The notes under the pieces are model-generated. The model was not told the DNA's origin, searched no databases, and worked only from the letters and a program-made list of their open reading frames with translations. From NCBI GenBank assembly GCA_005773145.1, contig SXHS01000267.1:1-28747 (forward strand): a DNA stretch of 28,747 nucleotides, read 5' to 3'. Shown here one piece after another: positions 16,441 to 25,141 of the stretch; the first letter of the stretch is position 1, and each line of letters starts with the position of its first letter. The stretch is from Planctomycetaceae bacterium (GTDB lineage: Bacteria; Planctomycetota; Planctomycetia; Pirellulales; Pirellulaceae). The translations under genes and the position numbers were made by a program.

Positions 16441-16633
16441 ATCTCTTATTGTGCTTGCTCCACCGCAGGCGCCTAGCGGTTAGCATTCGCCTCTCAGGAT
16501 GACATTGTCGGCCGGTTGCTGGTGGGTCAGAATATGCCGTTGGCGGCGATTATGCGGAATGGCACCTTGCCCAGGGCCCCGGTATGGCCGCCGGCGTAGC
16601 ACAGGCCCGGATGCGGACATGTTGGAGTCGCCG

Positions 16634-17329
16634 ATGTCGCGAATTGCGAGACGACGAGTGCCGGGGCTGTTTATCGCCGGTACCGATACCGAGGTGGGTA
16701 AGACGTATGTTGCCAGTCTGATCGCCCGCCAGCTGGCGGCGGACGGCATGCGCGTTGGCGTGTACAAGCCCGTGGCCAGTGGCGCGGTGGTCGTCGGCGA
16801 TCAGTTGGTATCTCATGACGCGCAGGCGTTGTGGGAGGCTGCCGGTCGGCCTGGCACGCTGGAGAGAGTCTGTCCTCAGGTGTATCAGGCCCCGCTGGCG
16901 CCGCATTTGGCCGCGCGGCAGGCAGGACGGGAGGTCGATGCGCAGTTGCTGAGAGACGGGCTGGACTATTGGTTGTCCGAATCGGATGTCATCCTCGTGG
17001 AGGGGGCGGGCGGACTGATGACGCCTGTCGCGGACGAGACGTACGTGGCCGACTTGGCATTTGAGTTTAAGTTCCCCCTCGTCATCGTCGCTCCGAATCA
17101 ATTGGGGGTCATCAATCAGACCTTACAGACCTTGATGACGGCAGCCGCGTATCGAGATGGGATACCGGTCCGGGGAGTGGTCTTGAATGATGTTCGCGTG
17201 CGATCGGACGATACCAGCGTCACATCGAACCGCGCGGAGCTGGACCGGCGTTGCACGTGCCCCGTGCTGGCGCACGTGTCGCACGGCGCCGAACGCTTGG
17301 ACCACGTGGTGGACTGGCTGGGGGGTTAA
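16634..17329 (+). CDS. bioD: Dethiobiotin synthase
   Basis: A 231-residue protein, close to E. coli BioD (225). The P-loop AGTDTEVGKTYVA lies at residues 15-27, with the family-specific TDTEVGKT form. Further motifs are VGVYKPVASGA, the HDAQAL segment, QAPLAPHLAAR and VEGAGGLMTPV near the middle. The enzyme closes the ureido ring of dethiobiotin from 7,8-diaminopelargonate, CO2 and ATP in the cytoplasm. I chose ATG 16634 because GGAG stands 6 bases upstream and the P-loop then lies at the usual distance from the N-terminus. The frame is open back to 16499 but that part is unlike the family. No other biotin gene is in the window, so the rest of the pathway is presumably elsewhere. Confidence 0.92.
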   Translation: MSRIARRRVPGLFIAGTDTEVGKTYVASLIARQLAADGMRVGVYKPVASGAVVVGDQLVSHDAQALWEAAGRPGTLERVCPQVYQAPLAPHLAARQAGREVDAQLLRDGLDYWLSESDVILVEGAGGLMTPVADETYVADLAFEFKFPLVIVAPNQLGVINQTLQTLMTAAAYRDGIPVRGVVLNDVRVRSDDTSVTSNRAELDRRCTCPVLAHVSHGAERLDHVVDWLGG

Positions 17330-17372
17330 CGAGGCTATTGGATGATCCGCGCTCGCTCGTCAGAGCCCGCCC

Positions 17373-19565
17373 CTAGGATGCGTGGGCTCCCAAGGTGTGT
17401 GGCGCGTTCGCGTCGGCGTGGCCGACTCCGAATGGTTGATTCGCCTTCTTGCTGTTCAATCGCAAGGTCATGCGGGTGCTCCAGCGTCCCGATGCGTCCC
17501 CTGCGACGATCCAGTGGGGTTGTACGACCACCGATTGATGCACCAATTCGAAGCCCCCTTCCGATTGGCTGACGGTTGCGATGGGGTAGGTCCAAAGGTG
17601 CATCGCCCGGTCGGCTTGCAATTGGATATCGACGCCCAGCCATTCATCAACCAGTCCCAGCTCACTCGCATCGCGGAGGTCCAGTTGTGAGCCTAAATGG
17701 CCGATGGATTGCCGGTTCTCTCCGTAAAAATAGCGGTCTCCTTGTCCGGCCGGGAGTCCCGAAAAATTCCATTCGACGGCGAAGTGCATCGGTTGGTCGG
17801 GAGCGAGTCCTTCGAGCAGGTAGGCGATCTCGAGGGTCGAGCTATCCGCAGTGATCGTAATTCCCTTGGTGAGGCGAATCGCTTGACCGGCCACGGTCCC
17901 GCCGCGCGTCAGGACCAACTGCACGCGGTCCGGATTGCGCCTCAGTCGGGCCTCGTAGGCCCCATCGTGGAAGTCCCCTAATTCCGCTACACGCCCTGCG
18001 ACCACGTCGCCAAGTTGCACATCCTGTGGCAGGAAGCGGTCGATGAGAGACTTGCGCGGCGCGAGGTCGTATTGCAAATGTTGATCAAGATTCTCTTGTT
18101 TGAAAACCACTCGCTCATGGATGCTGGCGACGTTGTCATCGCCGGGGTTTGATCCCGCGGCCACCTTTTGATGATAGGCCTCCGGGCGCCGCTGCATGGT
18201 GGCCAATAGATTATGCCCAATCGATCGCAAGTCCAGTTCATATAGCTGGCCGCCGCGAGCTGGATCTACCAGTGCGATTAGGTGACGATTGGCCAAACGC
18301 ACTTCTTGGCGCGCATCCAGGTCGTAGTCCTCGACGGTCCCCTCCACCCAATCGTGTGGTTTCCCCGCAGCTTCGTCCAAGTAGTTGTCAGCGATGATCA
18401 ATTGCTGGTAGATGGCATTGCGTAAATGGGGGAGGTAGATACCGCCAAAGGCACCGTGCCAGTAGGCGCAATTGCATTGTCCACGATACAAATGAGTCCG
18501 TGCCGCATCGATCATGTTCGGATCGCCACTGGCCGCCAGTTCCTCTAGCCGACGACTGACCATCATCATCCGAGCGTACATCTCGTCTGCTTCCGTGTAG
18601 CGCGTCTTGAAATTGCGCCAAAAGCCACCGCGCACGAAACGTTGAGCTTCTTGCCAACGTGGATCGTTGCTGAAATCGTGTTTCAAGTGCTCCAGGTTGA
18701 GCTGTTGGTCTACGGGGAGCGCCCACTCGGTCATCTCCCGATAACTTCCCTCGGGCAAATAAACCTTGCCCAGCGGGGGCGTGTTGAAAAAGGCTTCCGA
18801 AAGGGTCGTCGTATGAAGCCACTCGCGTTGCGACATCAGCAAATCGAAGAAGCGACGCAGCCAACCGTACTCATAGACGTGTTGCTTTGTGTCCGGCCAG
18901 GTGCCAAACTTTTCTCCATCGTCACCGAATACGACTACGGATCCCGGAGCACGTTCCGCAACAGTGCGCAAGTAGTCCACCGTTTGTTGCGGATCTGCAA
19001 AGGGTATCAAATAACGCATGGTTTCACTACCAGGAAAGACGGACAAGAGATTGCCGTCGTCTTCCGTCAGGTAATAGCCGTGCAGCTGATCGGGATTCAA
19101 ACCAGCATTCTTGAAGTGGAAGTCATCCAACAGCGTGTATTTGATTCCCGCTTCCACAAGATCACTCGTTAGATATTGTTCCCACACGCGCTCGGCAATC
19201 CACATGCCATGAATCTGAGCGCCAAGACGCTCCTGCAACCAGCGTGAGAATCGAGTAATCTGCCCCACACGGTCCTCGCGGGGGATCATCGTCAAGATCG
19301 GTTCGAAGAAAGCGCCCCCAACAATCTCGACGCGTCCGGCCGCCACGAACTCAGCCAAGCGGTCCAGATACTCCGGGTGGTGCACATCGAGCCATTCCAT
19401 CAGCGGACCGCTCGTGTGCAACGAAATTTTCAGCTCCGGATAGTCGGCGAATACCTCCAGGAATGGTCGGTAACTGTCCTGGTAGGCCTGTTCGAAGACG
19501 AAATCAAAATTGCCGACGGGTTGATGATTATGGAGGGCCAGGCAGAAGCGTACGGAATTACTCAT
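17373..19565 (-). CDS. Glycoside hydrolase family 57 protein (4-alpha-glucanotransferase/alpha-amylase type)
   Basis: A 730-residue protein starting MSNSVRFCLALHNHQPVGNF. Family 57 regions are visible in order: LHNHQPVG (I), GGAFFEPILTMIP (II), MWIAERVWE (III), with the nucleophile Glu at about residue 125, and FGDDGEKFG (IV), with the acid/base Asp at 215 or 216. These match the spacing in the Thermococcus litoralis 4-alpha-glucanotransferase. The second half looks like the DUF1925 and DUF1926 beta-rich domains. The protein cleaves and re-forms alpha-1,4 glucan links, probably on cytoplasmic glycogen-like polymer, since no signal peptide is seen. The ATG at 19565 was preferred over an in-frame GTG at 19613. 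It lies downstream of glgA and the GalT-family gene on the same strand. Confidence 0.9.
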   Translation of the reverse strand: MSNSVRFCLALHNHQPVGNFDFVFEQAYQDSYRPFLEVFADYPELKISLHTSGPLMEWLDVHHPEYLDRLAEFVAAGRVEIVGGAFFEPILTMIPREDRVGQITRFSRWLQERLGAQIHGMWIAERVWEQYLTSDLVEAGIKYTLLDDFHFKNAGLNPDQLHGYYLTEDDGNLLSVFPGSETMRYLIPFADPQQTVDYLRTVAERAPGSVVVFGDDGEKFGTWPDTKQHVYEYGWLRRFFDLLMSQREWLHTTTLSEAFFNTPPLGKVYLPEGSYREMTEWALPVDQQLNLEHLKHDFSNDPRWQEAQRFVRGGFWRNFKTRYTEADEMYARMMMVSRRLEELAASGDPNMIDAARTHLYRGQCNCAYWHGAFGGIYLPHLRNAIYQQLIIADNYLDEAAGKPHDWVEGTVEDYDLDARQEVRLANRHLIALVDPARGGQLYELDLRSIGHNLLATMQRRPEAYHQKVAAGSNPGDDNVASIHERVVFKQENLDQHLQYDLAPRKSLIDRFLPQDVQLGDVVAGRVAELGDFHDGAYEARLRRNPDRVQLVLTRGGTVAGQAIRLTKGITITADSSTLEIAYLLEGLAPDQPMHFAVEWNFSGLPAGQGDRYFYGENRQSIGHLGSQLDLRDASELGLVDEWLGVDIQLQADRAMHLWTYPIATVSQSEGGFELVHQSVVVQPHWIVAGDASGRWSTRMTLRLNSKKANQPFGVGHADANAPHTLGAHAS

Positions 19566-19883
19566 GGTCGTGCCGAATGTGCGAATGGTTTGGGGTGTGG
19601 GGATCGGATTCACTCTACCATTAAGTCGCGGGCGCTACCGTGTAGGCGTCGCCAGTTAGAGGCGACCTCCCATCGGTGCGCCCAAGGTCATGTCCGGTGT
19701 GTGTTGGCCGCCGGATGTCCTCGCCGCCCAACTCGCCTCAGTCGCGAGATATTCCATGATCGGCAAAGGGCCCCCAGATTCACTAGTCTTTCTAGATACA
19801 AATTTCGGCATGCCTGCCGTCGCGGCTCAATTCGTACCCGCCGCTAGCCTGTCTGGGTGCTGTCAACCCTCCAGGGTGGCAGC
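19566..19883 (-). other. Intergenic stretch between the GalT-family and GH57 genes
   Basis: About 320 bases without a supported gene. A stem-loop directly after the GalT-family stop (19859-19883) pairs gctg and accct with agggt and cagc, with one mismatch and one bulge, and may end the glgA-galT transcript. A second perfect 6-bp hairpin, gtcgcc/ggcgac, lies at 19648-19666. Neither is followed by a T-run on the minus strand. The stretch probably carries the GH57 promoter, but I could not identify its boxes. Confidence 0.35.
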
Positions 19884-20909
19884 CTAGGCGGCCGGTCCGC
19901 GGGCAGTCCGCAATCTCTGGGCGGCCTCAAGCGGATCCACGGGGTTGATGTGGCAACCGGTACCCCATTCTAGGCCTGCCACAGTGGAAATGCGAGGAAG
20001 AATCTCCAGATGCCAGTGGTAGTGGTCCTGTTGCGTTGTGTCAAAGGGGCTGGTGTGCAGGACCATATTGTAGGAGACGGACGGGACGGCCAATTCCAGT
20101 CGCGTGAGGCAGTCATGGATTGCCCGGGCGAGGTCTTCTAGGGTGTCATCCGACGTGATTTCAAAATGACTGCAATGCCTGCGCGGCAGGAGCCAGACCT
20201 CCATGGCAAACCGACTTGCAAACGGGCAGTATGCGACGAACTGATCGGATTGCCAGACGACGCGTGATCCGTCCTTTTCCTCCGTTTGCAGCAGCTGGCA
20301 GAACAGGCAGGTTCGGTTGTGTTGGTCGTAGTAGGCGAGGGCCCGCGACCATTCGCGATCGAATTCGGTCGGTACGAGCGGTAGTCCGACTAACTGACTA
20401 TGAAGATGTTGCAGTGAGGCACCGGCATCCGCCCCGACGTTCTTGAAGATCAGTGCGTGGCGAATGTCGGGATGTTGGCGTGCGGCTTGCAGGCGATCGC
20501 GATAGGCCATGCACGTCCAGAAGGTTTCCTCGGCAGTTTGCGATGCAGCACCCACGATATGGCGCGGAGACTCAATGATGACTTCGTGTACGCCCGTGGC
20601 TGCGCGAGTTGGATATAGTTCGGGGGCGGTCGGAGGGGGCTGGGGGGGGGCGTATCCGCCCGCGGCGGCCTGAACGGCCGGGTAGAGATTGGGCACGACC
20701 CGTACCGACCAGGTTGGCTGCAACGACGTCGCTGCAGGACGTGGGTAGACAGCCAGGGCCTGCGGCGTGGCCGATTCGTGTCCGTGGCAGAAGGGGCAGG
20801 CGGCCGCGCGATGGACGGCTGTGCGGCGAAACTCGTTGGGACGCCGGTCTCGATCGGGCGCGATCAAGACCCAGCGACCGCTAACGACGTCTTGGCGGAG
20901 TTCAGGCAC
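19884..20909 (-). CDS. galT: Galactose-1-phosphate uridylyltransferase family protein (GalT-like)
   Basis: A 341-residue HIT-superfamily nucleotidyltransferase. The N-terminus, RQDVVSGRWVLIAPDRDRRP, is typical of GalT. A zinc-type CPFCHGHE lies near residue 38 and a CLFC near 200. The active-site motif HLHSQ places His168, His170 (the nucleotidylated residue by homology) and Gln172. The C-terminal domain has HYHWHLEILPR. GalT exchanges UMP between UDP-glucose and galactose-1-phosphate. Plant relatives instead act as ADP-glucose phosphorylase, which matters here because the gene overlaps glgA by 8 bases. The sequence alone does not settle which sugar nucleotide is used. The 8-base overlap and shared strand imply co-transcription and coupled translation with glgA. 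The gene symbol is therefore by family only. Confidence 0.85.
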   Translation of the reverse strand: MPELRQDVVSGRWVLIAPDRDRRPNEFRRTAVHRAAACPFCHGHESATPQALAVYPRPAATSLQPTWSVRVVPNLYPAVQAAAGGYAPPQPPPTAPELYPTRAATGVHEVIIESPRHIVGAASQTAEETFWTCMAYRDRLQAARQHPDIRHALIFKNVGADAGASLQHLHSQLVGLPLVPTEFDREWSRALAYYDQHNRTCLFCQLLQTEEKDGSRVVWQSDQFVAYCPFASRFAMEVWLLPRRHCSHFEITSDDTLEDLARAIHDCLTRLELAVPSVSYNMVLHTSPFDTTQQDHYHWHLEILPRISTVAGLEWGTGCHINPVDPLEAAQRLRTARGPAA

Positions 20910-22395
20910 AGACCGTGGGCCTTACGCGGGCAATGGTATCCTCGTACAGCGCGACGTACTTTGCGGCGCTGGATCGCCACGACCAGTCCTGTTCCATTCC
21001 GGTTTGGACCAGACGTTGCCAAACGGTTGGCTGATGCGTGTAGATTTGCCACGCCCGGTCAAAGGCAGCTTCCAGGGCCTCGGGGGAATACTCCGTGAAG
21101 GCGAAGCCATTGGCGATTCCGGAGTGCATGCCCTCTTCGGAGGCATTGACGATGGTGTCTGCTAACCCCCCCACGGCGTGCACGATGGGAACGGTGCCGT
21201 ATTTGAGGCTATACAATTGATTCAGGCCACATGGCTCGAACAGGCTTGGCATCAGGAACATATCCGCCCCAGCCTCCACCATGTGCGACAAAGGCGTATT
21301 GAATTCGAGCTTCACGGCCACCTGCTGGGGGAATTCTCGGGCGATTTGCGCCAAGGCTTCGTGGTAGCGTGGGTCCCCCGTGCCCAGGATCACCCATTGG
21401 GTATCACTTTGGGAAAGTCGTTTTTTCATGAGGGGGACGATCAGGTCCAATCCCTTTTGATCGACCAATCGGGAGATGATGCCAATCAACGGCACGCCAG
21501 GTCGGGTCGGCAAGCCGACGGCCTGCTGTAGGGCGGCCTTGCAGGCGGCTTTGCCCGGCTGCCATTCCGTCGCGTCATAGGGTTGCGCGATGAACTCGTC
21601 CGTCCGCGGGTTCCAGACGCTGTAGTCCACGCCGTTGATGATGCCGCGCAGCACATTTCTCCGTTGCTGCAGGACGCCTTCCAGACCGCATCCCAAGGGG
21701 GATTGTTGGATCTCCTGCGCATAGCGAGGGCTCACGGTCGTGATGGCGTCCGCGAAGACCAAGCCCGTCTTCAAGAGATTCAGCTCGCCGTAGAACTCCA
21801 TCTGATGCCAATTGAAGTACTTCCAATCGAGACCGGTCAGCGCCATATCCCAATGCCAGAAACGGCCTTGATAGGACATGTTGTGGATGGTCATTATGGA
21901 TACGATATCTTCGTACCCACGTGCATGTGCATAATTGATGTTCAGATACGCGGGGATCAGGCCTGTCTGCCAATCGTTGACGTGTAACACATCGACCGAC
22001 AGGTCGAGCAATCGGATGGCTTCCAGAACGGCCCGTGAAAAGAAAACGAACCGCTCGCAGTTGTCGGCATAATCCTTGCCATTCTCGCCGTAGAGCTGAG
22101 GTCGGGCGAAGTAATCGTCATGGCGGACCAGATAGACGGTGACATCGCTGTCCGGCAAGCGACTGGATAGCAGTCGGCCTTGGACGATCCGATTGGCGAT
22201 GGGGATGTCAAAATAAATATCGGTATCTTCGATCGGCTGGCCGCTCTGCAGCACCTGTTCATACGCAGGGATGATTAGCGTTGTGGGATGTCCCAGGCGG
22301 GACAGCTCCAGGGGGAGTGCTCCGCAGACATCGGCCAGGCCGCCGGTCTTGGCGAATGGCACGGCTTCGGATGTGGCCATGAGGATGTGGGGCAC
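20902..22395 (-). CDS. glgA: Glycogen (starch) synthase, GT5 family
   Basis: A 497-residue protein with the GT5 N-terminal nucleotide-binding motif KTGGLADVCGALP (Lys16). Then come DVLHVNDWQTGLIPAYL, TIHNMSYQG and INGVDYSVWNP, followed by the second Rossmann domain with IGIISRLVDQKGLDL. The catalytic block is MPSLFEPCGLNQLYSLKYGTVPIV, where E-P-C-G-L is the usual GlgA form. It extends alpha-1,4 glucan from ADP-glucose (or UDP-glucose). The start is GTG at 22393-22395, chosen for the strong AAAGGAGG site 6 bases upstream; an ATG five codons in would lack it. It is followed by the GalT-family gene with an 8-base overlap and then by GH57. No glgC (ADP-glucose pyrophosphorylase) or branching enzyme gene is in the window. 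Confidence 0.95.
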   Translation of the reverse strand: MPHILMATSEAVPFAKTGGLADVCGALPLELSRLGHPTTLIIPAYEQVLQSGQPIEDTDIYFDIPIANRIVQGRLLSSRLPDSDVTVYLVRHDDYFARPQLYGENGKDYADNCERFVFFSRAVLEAIRLLDLSVDVLHVNDWQTGLIPAYLNINYAHARGYEDIVSIMTIHNMSYQGRFWHWDMALTGLDWKYFNWHQMEFYGELNLLKTGLVFADAITTVSPRYAQEIQQSPLGCGLEGVLQQRRNVLRGIINGVDYSVWNPRTDEFIAQPYDATEWQPGKAACKAALQQAVGLPTRPGVPLIGIISRLVDQKGLDLIVPLMKKRLSQSDTQWVILGTGDPRYHEALAQIAREFPQQVAVKLEFNTPLSHMVEAGADMFLMPSLFEPCGLNQLYSLKYGTVPIVHAVGGLADTIVNASEEGMHSGIANGFAFTEYSPEALEAAFDRAWQIYTHQPTVWQRLVQTGMEQDWSWRSSAAKYVALYEDTIARVRPTVCA

Positions 22396-22488
22396 GGCGG
22401 CCTCCTTTAGCGATCGACCAAGGGTCCGAGTTGTTGCCGGATAGCTGGGGGATTTGCAGCTGACTGCCAGTTCATTCTACCCAATCGT

Positions 22489-22519
22489 AGCTTACACGGG
22501 GGGGCGTGCCCCCCAAGCT
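22489..22519 (-). terminator. GC-rich terminator-like hairpin after the aminotransferase gene
   Basis: Six G (22499-22504) pair with six C (22509-22514) around a CGTG loop. An outer agctt/aagct pair (22489-22493 with 22515-22519) extends it across a 5-base internal bulge. It lies 8 bases past the stop of the minus-strand aminotransferase gene and before glgA, so it probably separates the two transcripts. No T-run follows on the minus strand. Confidence 0.5.
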
Positions 22520-22527
22520 CATGGCGG

Positions 22528-23718
22528 CTACAACACCGCGGCAATGGCCTGACAGAGGGGGGCCATCGTGGCTCCGCTCATGCCCGCAACATTGATGCGA
22601 CCGTTGTTAACCATATAAATGGCGTGCTGCTCACGAAGCTGCTGGACTTGAACCGGCGTCAGACCCGAGAAGGAGAACATGCCTCGCTGATGCTGAATGA
22701 ATGAAAAATCCCGTTGCGTCTGGCATTCCGACATGGTCCGCGCGAAAGCGGACCGCATGAGCTGAATGCGCTCGCGCATGTGCCGCAGTTCATCATACCA
22801 CTGTTGCCGCAGGCTGGGGTCCGACAATACGGTTGCCACGATCTGAGCGCCGTGTGCGGGGGGATTGGAGTAGCTGGAACGAACGACCGCTTTGAGCTGG
22901 CTCATCACGGGCTCGACCTGAGCCGGATCATCGACCACCGCGGTCAGTGCGCCGACGCGTTCATTGTACAACGCGAAGTTCTTGGAAAAGGAACTGCAGA
23001 TGAGGCTTGCCATTCCGGGGCGACAAAACTGCCGAACGGCTTCGGCGTCTTCCGCCAGCCCCGAGCCAAACCCCTGGTAAGCGAAATCGAGCAGCGGGAT
23101 CAACCGGCGTTCTGCGGCAATGTCGGCCAGGGTGCGCCATTGCTCGGCAGTTGGATCCGCGCCTGTCGGATTGTGGCACGAAGGGTGCAACAGGAGCACG
23201 TCGCCGGCGGGGATCTGTTGCAGGCTATCGACGAGCCGTGCGAAGTCGACTTCGCGTCGCGTGGCGTCGTAGTAGGCATAAGCACGCACCGACACGCCGG
23301 CTGCCGAGAAAATCTGGGGGTGATTGGGCCAGGTCGGGTCGCTGTGCCATACCTGCGCGCGTGGAAAATTGCGTTTCACAAAATCGGCCGCTACCCGCAA
23401 GGCGCCCGTACCACCGGGGGTCTGTACGGTGGCACAGCGGTTCTCGGTTACCGCAGGATGTGAATCTCCGAGCAACAGCGGCGGCACCAGTCGGTTGAAA
23501 GTCGGCAGCCCCTCGATCGGCAGATACAGCTTTGTCGCTTCCGACTCCAGCAAGCGTTGTTCTGCCACCTTGACGCAGCGCAACACGGGGGTCTGCCCGC
23601 GATCGTCGCGATACACGCCGACGCTGAGATTGATTTTGTGGGGCCGGGGGTCGCGCTGAACGGCCTCAGTCAGCCCCAGGATCGGATCCGGAGGCAACAG
23701 GGGGATCGCTTCAAACAT
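22528..23718 (-). CDS. Aromatic/aspartate aminotransferase, class I (AspC/TyrB-like)
   Basis: A 396-residue PLP enzyme, exactly the length of E. coli AspC, and similar to it throughout. It starts MFEAIPLLPPDPILGL, continues INLSVGVYRDD, then QTPGGTGALRVAADF, HNPTGADPT and DFAYQGF. The PLP-binding lysine in SFSKNFALYNERVG falls at residue 246, as in AspC. The C-terminus is INVAGMSGATMAPL. It swaps amino groups between aspartate (or aromatic amino acids) and 2-oxoglutarate. Substrate range cannot be told from the sequence; AspC and TyrB are this close to each other. I chose ATG 23716-23718 because it aligns with the E. coli start. The frame runs on to 23940 without similarity. It is divergent from ino1 and upstream of glgA, separated by a hairpin. 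Confidence 0.92.
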   Translation of the reverse strand: MFEAIPLLPPDPILGLTEAVQRDPRPHKINLSVGVYRDDRGQTPVLRCVKVAEQRLLESEATKLYLPIEGLPTFNRLVPPLLLGDSHPAVTENRCATVQTPGGTGALRVAADFVKRNFPRAQVWHSDPTWPNHPQIFSAAGVSVRAYAYYDATRREVDFARLVDSLQQIPAGDVLLLHPSCHNPTGADPTAEQWRTLADIAAERRLIPLLDFAYQGFGSGLAEDAEAVRQFCRPGMASLICSSFSKNFALYNERVGALTAVVDDPAQVEPVMSQLKAVVRSSYSNPPAHGAQIVATVLSDPSLRQQWYDELRHMRERIQLMRSAFARTMSECQTQRDFSFIQHQRGMFSFSGLTPVQVQQLREQHAIYMVNNGRINVAGMSGATMAPLCQAIAAVL

Positions 23719-23772
23719 AGAATTGAAAACTCGACGTCGGGTTGGAGGGTGGGCATTGAAACCGGCAGCGGG

Positions 23773-23802
23773 TTGACTCGTATTGGGCCGGCATGCCATT
23801 AT
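23773..23802 (+). promoter_or_regulatory. Candidate promoter for the inositol-3-phosphate synthase gene
   Basis: TTGACT at 23773-23778 and CATTAT at 23797-23802 are 18 bases apart. The implied start near 23810 would give a leader of about 70 bases before ATG 23880. The -10 box is a moderate match only, and there is no independent support. Confidence 0.35.
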
Positions 23803-23879
23803 GGTAGTGCGATGTGCGTTCTGGACGATAGGCCATTTTTCAACGAGATACGCGGTTTTTCGGCGTTTGAGGAAGATAA

Positions 23880-25091
23880 ATGGCGCGTCATCGAGTGGGG
23901 ATCTGGCTGGTCGGCGCGCGGGGCAGCGTGGCGACGGCATCCATCGTGGGCTTGGTTGCCCTGCAAAAAGGTTGGACGGGTGACGTGGGGCTCGTCAGCC
24001 GGCTGCCGGTGTTTCAACACCTGCCGCTGTCGCCGTGGCAAGACTTCTGCGTGGCGGGGCACGATATTCGGGCGACGAGTCTGGTCGAGTCGGCCAGCCA
24101 ATTGAGCGCCGATCGGGGCGCGTTGGATCCACAATTGGTGAAGCGTTGTCAGCGGGAGTTAACCGCCATTGATCGGCGGATCTGCCAAGGTACCGTTCTC
24201 CACGTGGGCGAAACGATCGCCGACCTGGCCGCCCCCGAGGTCCGACGTCGCCGCGAATCTCCCTGGGAGGCCGTGCGCCGGCTCCAGGCCGATATGCAGC
24301 AGTTCGTGAAGCAGGAGCAACTGAAACAACTGGTGGTGGTCCATTTGGCATCCACCGAGCCTCCGTTTGACTTAGGCCAGTTGCCGGCCACTTGGCCCGA
24401 CATGGAACGCATGTTGCAGAAGCGCGCCACCCAGCGGCTGAGTTTGCCGGCCAGTTCACTGTATGCCATCGCGGCCTTGGACTTGGGATATCCCTACATC
24501 AATTTTACCCCGTCACTGGGGGCGGCTCCCCCGGCGATTCAACAACTGGCCCAGCTGCGTGAAACGTGCCATATGGGTTGCGATGGCAAGACGGGGGAAA
24601 CCCTCGTGAAGACGGTCTTGGCACCCATGTTCGCCAACCGTCATCTCGACGTCATGAGTTGGGTCGGACATAACATTTTCGGAAACATGGACGCCCGTGT
24701 GCTGGACGATCCACAGAACAAGTCAAGTAAGGTGGTGACCAAAGATCGCGTCCTGGGGAGCATTCTGGGGTATGCACCACAAACATTGGTGTCAATCGAG
24801 AATATTGCCAGTCTGGGAGATTGGAAGACGGCTTGGGATCACATTCATTTTCGAGGATTCTTGGGGACGCCGATGACCATGCAGTTCGTGTGGCAGGGAT
24901 GTGATTCGCTCTTGGCCGCCCCGTTGGTGTTGGACCTGGTTCGCTTCACCTGGTATGCCTGGCAACGTGGCGATCGTGGACTGTTGACGTTTCTCGCCAG
25001 TTTCTTCAAGCATCCGCTGGGGGTTGCCGAGCATGATTTTGGTCGGCAGTTTCAGATGTTGGCGGAGTGGGCCCAGCGGTCGACGGTGTGA
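23880..25091 (+). CDS. ino1: Inositol-3-phosphate synthase (myo-inositol-1-phosphate synthase)
   Basis: A 403-residue protein, similar in size to archaeal and actinobacterial enzymes and shorter than the eukaryotic ones (about 510). The N-terminal Rossmann motif is VGIWLVGARGSVATASIVGL. Then come INFTPSLG, the catalytic CDGKTGETLVKTVLAPMF block, the WVGHNIFGNMDARVLDDP segment and NKSSKVVTKDRVL. The enzyme isomerises glucose-6-phosphate to L-myo-inositol-1-phosphate with NAD. The product feeds phosphatidylinositol, inositol osmolytes or other inositol compounds, and nothing nearby indicates which. The GAGGAAG site about 5 bases before ATG 23880 fixes the start. It is divergent from the aminotransferase gene and convergent with the HEAT-like gene, with a shared hairpin between. 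Confidence 0.92.
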   Translation: MARHRVGIWLVGARGSVATASIVGLVALQKGWTGDVGLVSRLPVFQHLPLSPWQDFCVAGHDIRATSLVESASQLSADRGALDPQLVKRCQRELTAIDRRICQGTVLHVGETIADLAAPEVRRRRESPWEAVRRLQADMQQFVKQEQLKQLVVVHLASTEPPFDLGQLPATWPDMERMLQKRATQRLSLPASSLYAIAALDLGYPYINFTPSLGAAPPAIQQLAQLRETCHMGCDGKTGETLVKTVLAPMFANRHLDVMSWVGHNIFGNMDARVLDDPQNKSSKVVTKDRVLGSILGYAPQTLVSIENIASLGDWKTAWDHIHFRGFLGTPMTMQFVWQGCDSLLAAPLVLDLVRFTWYAWQRGDRGLLTFLASFFKHPLGVAEHDFGRQFQMLAEWAQRSTV

Positions 25092-25094
25092 GCC

Positions 25095-25140
25095 GCAAGT
25101 CCGCATGTCGGCGTTGCTGCGCTAGGGATGTGGGACTTGC
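25095..25140. terminator. Bidirectional terminator-like hairpin between convergent genes
   Basis: Bases 25095-25102 (gcaagtcc) pair perfectly with 25133-25140 (ggacttgc). The repeat spans almost the whole 50-base gap between the ino1 stop and the HEAT-like gene stop, where a shared terminator is expected. The loop is 30 bases and no T-run is present. Confidence 0.45.
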
Positions 25141-25141
25141 C

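Noticed and set aside
23719..23940. Longer N-terminus for the aminotransferase
   Set aside because: The E. coli AspC start aligns with ATG 23718, and the extra residues are unlike the family.
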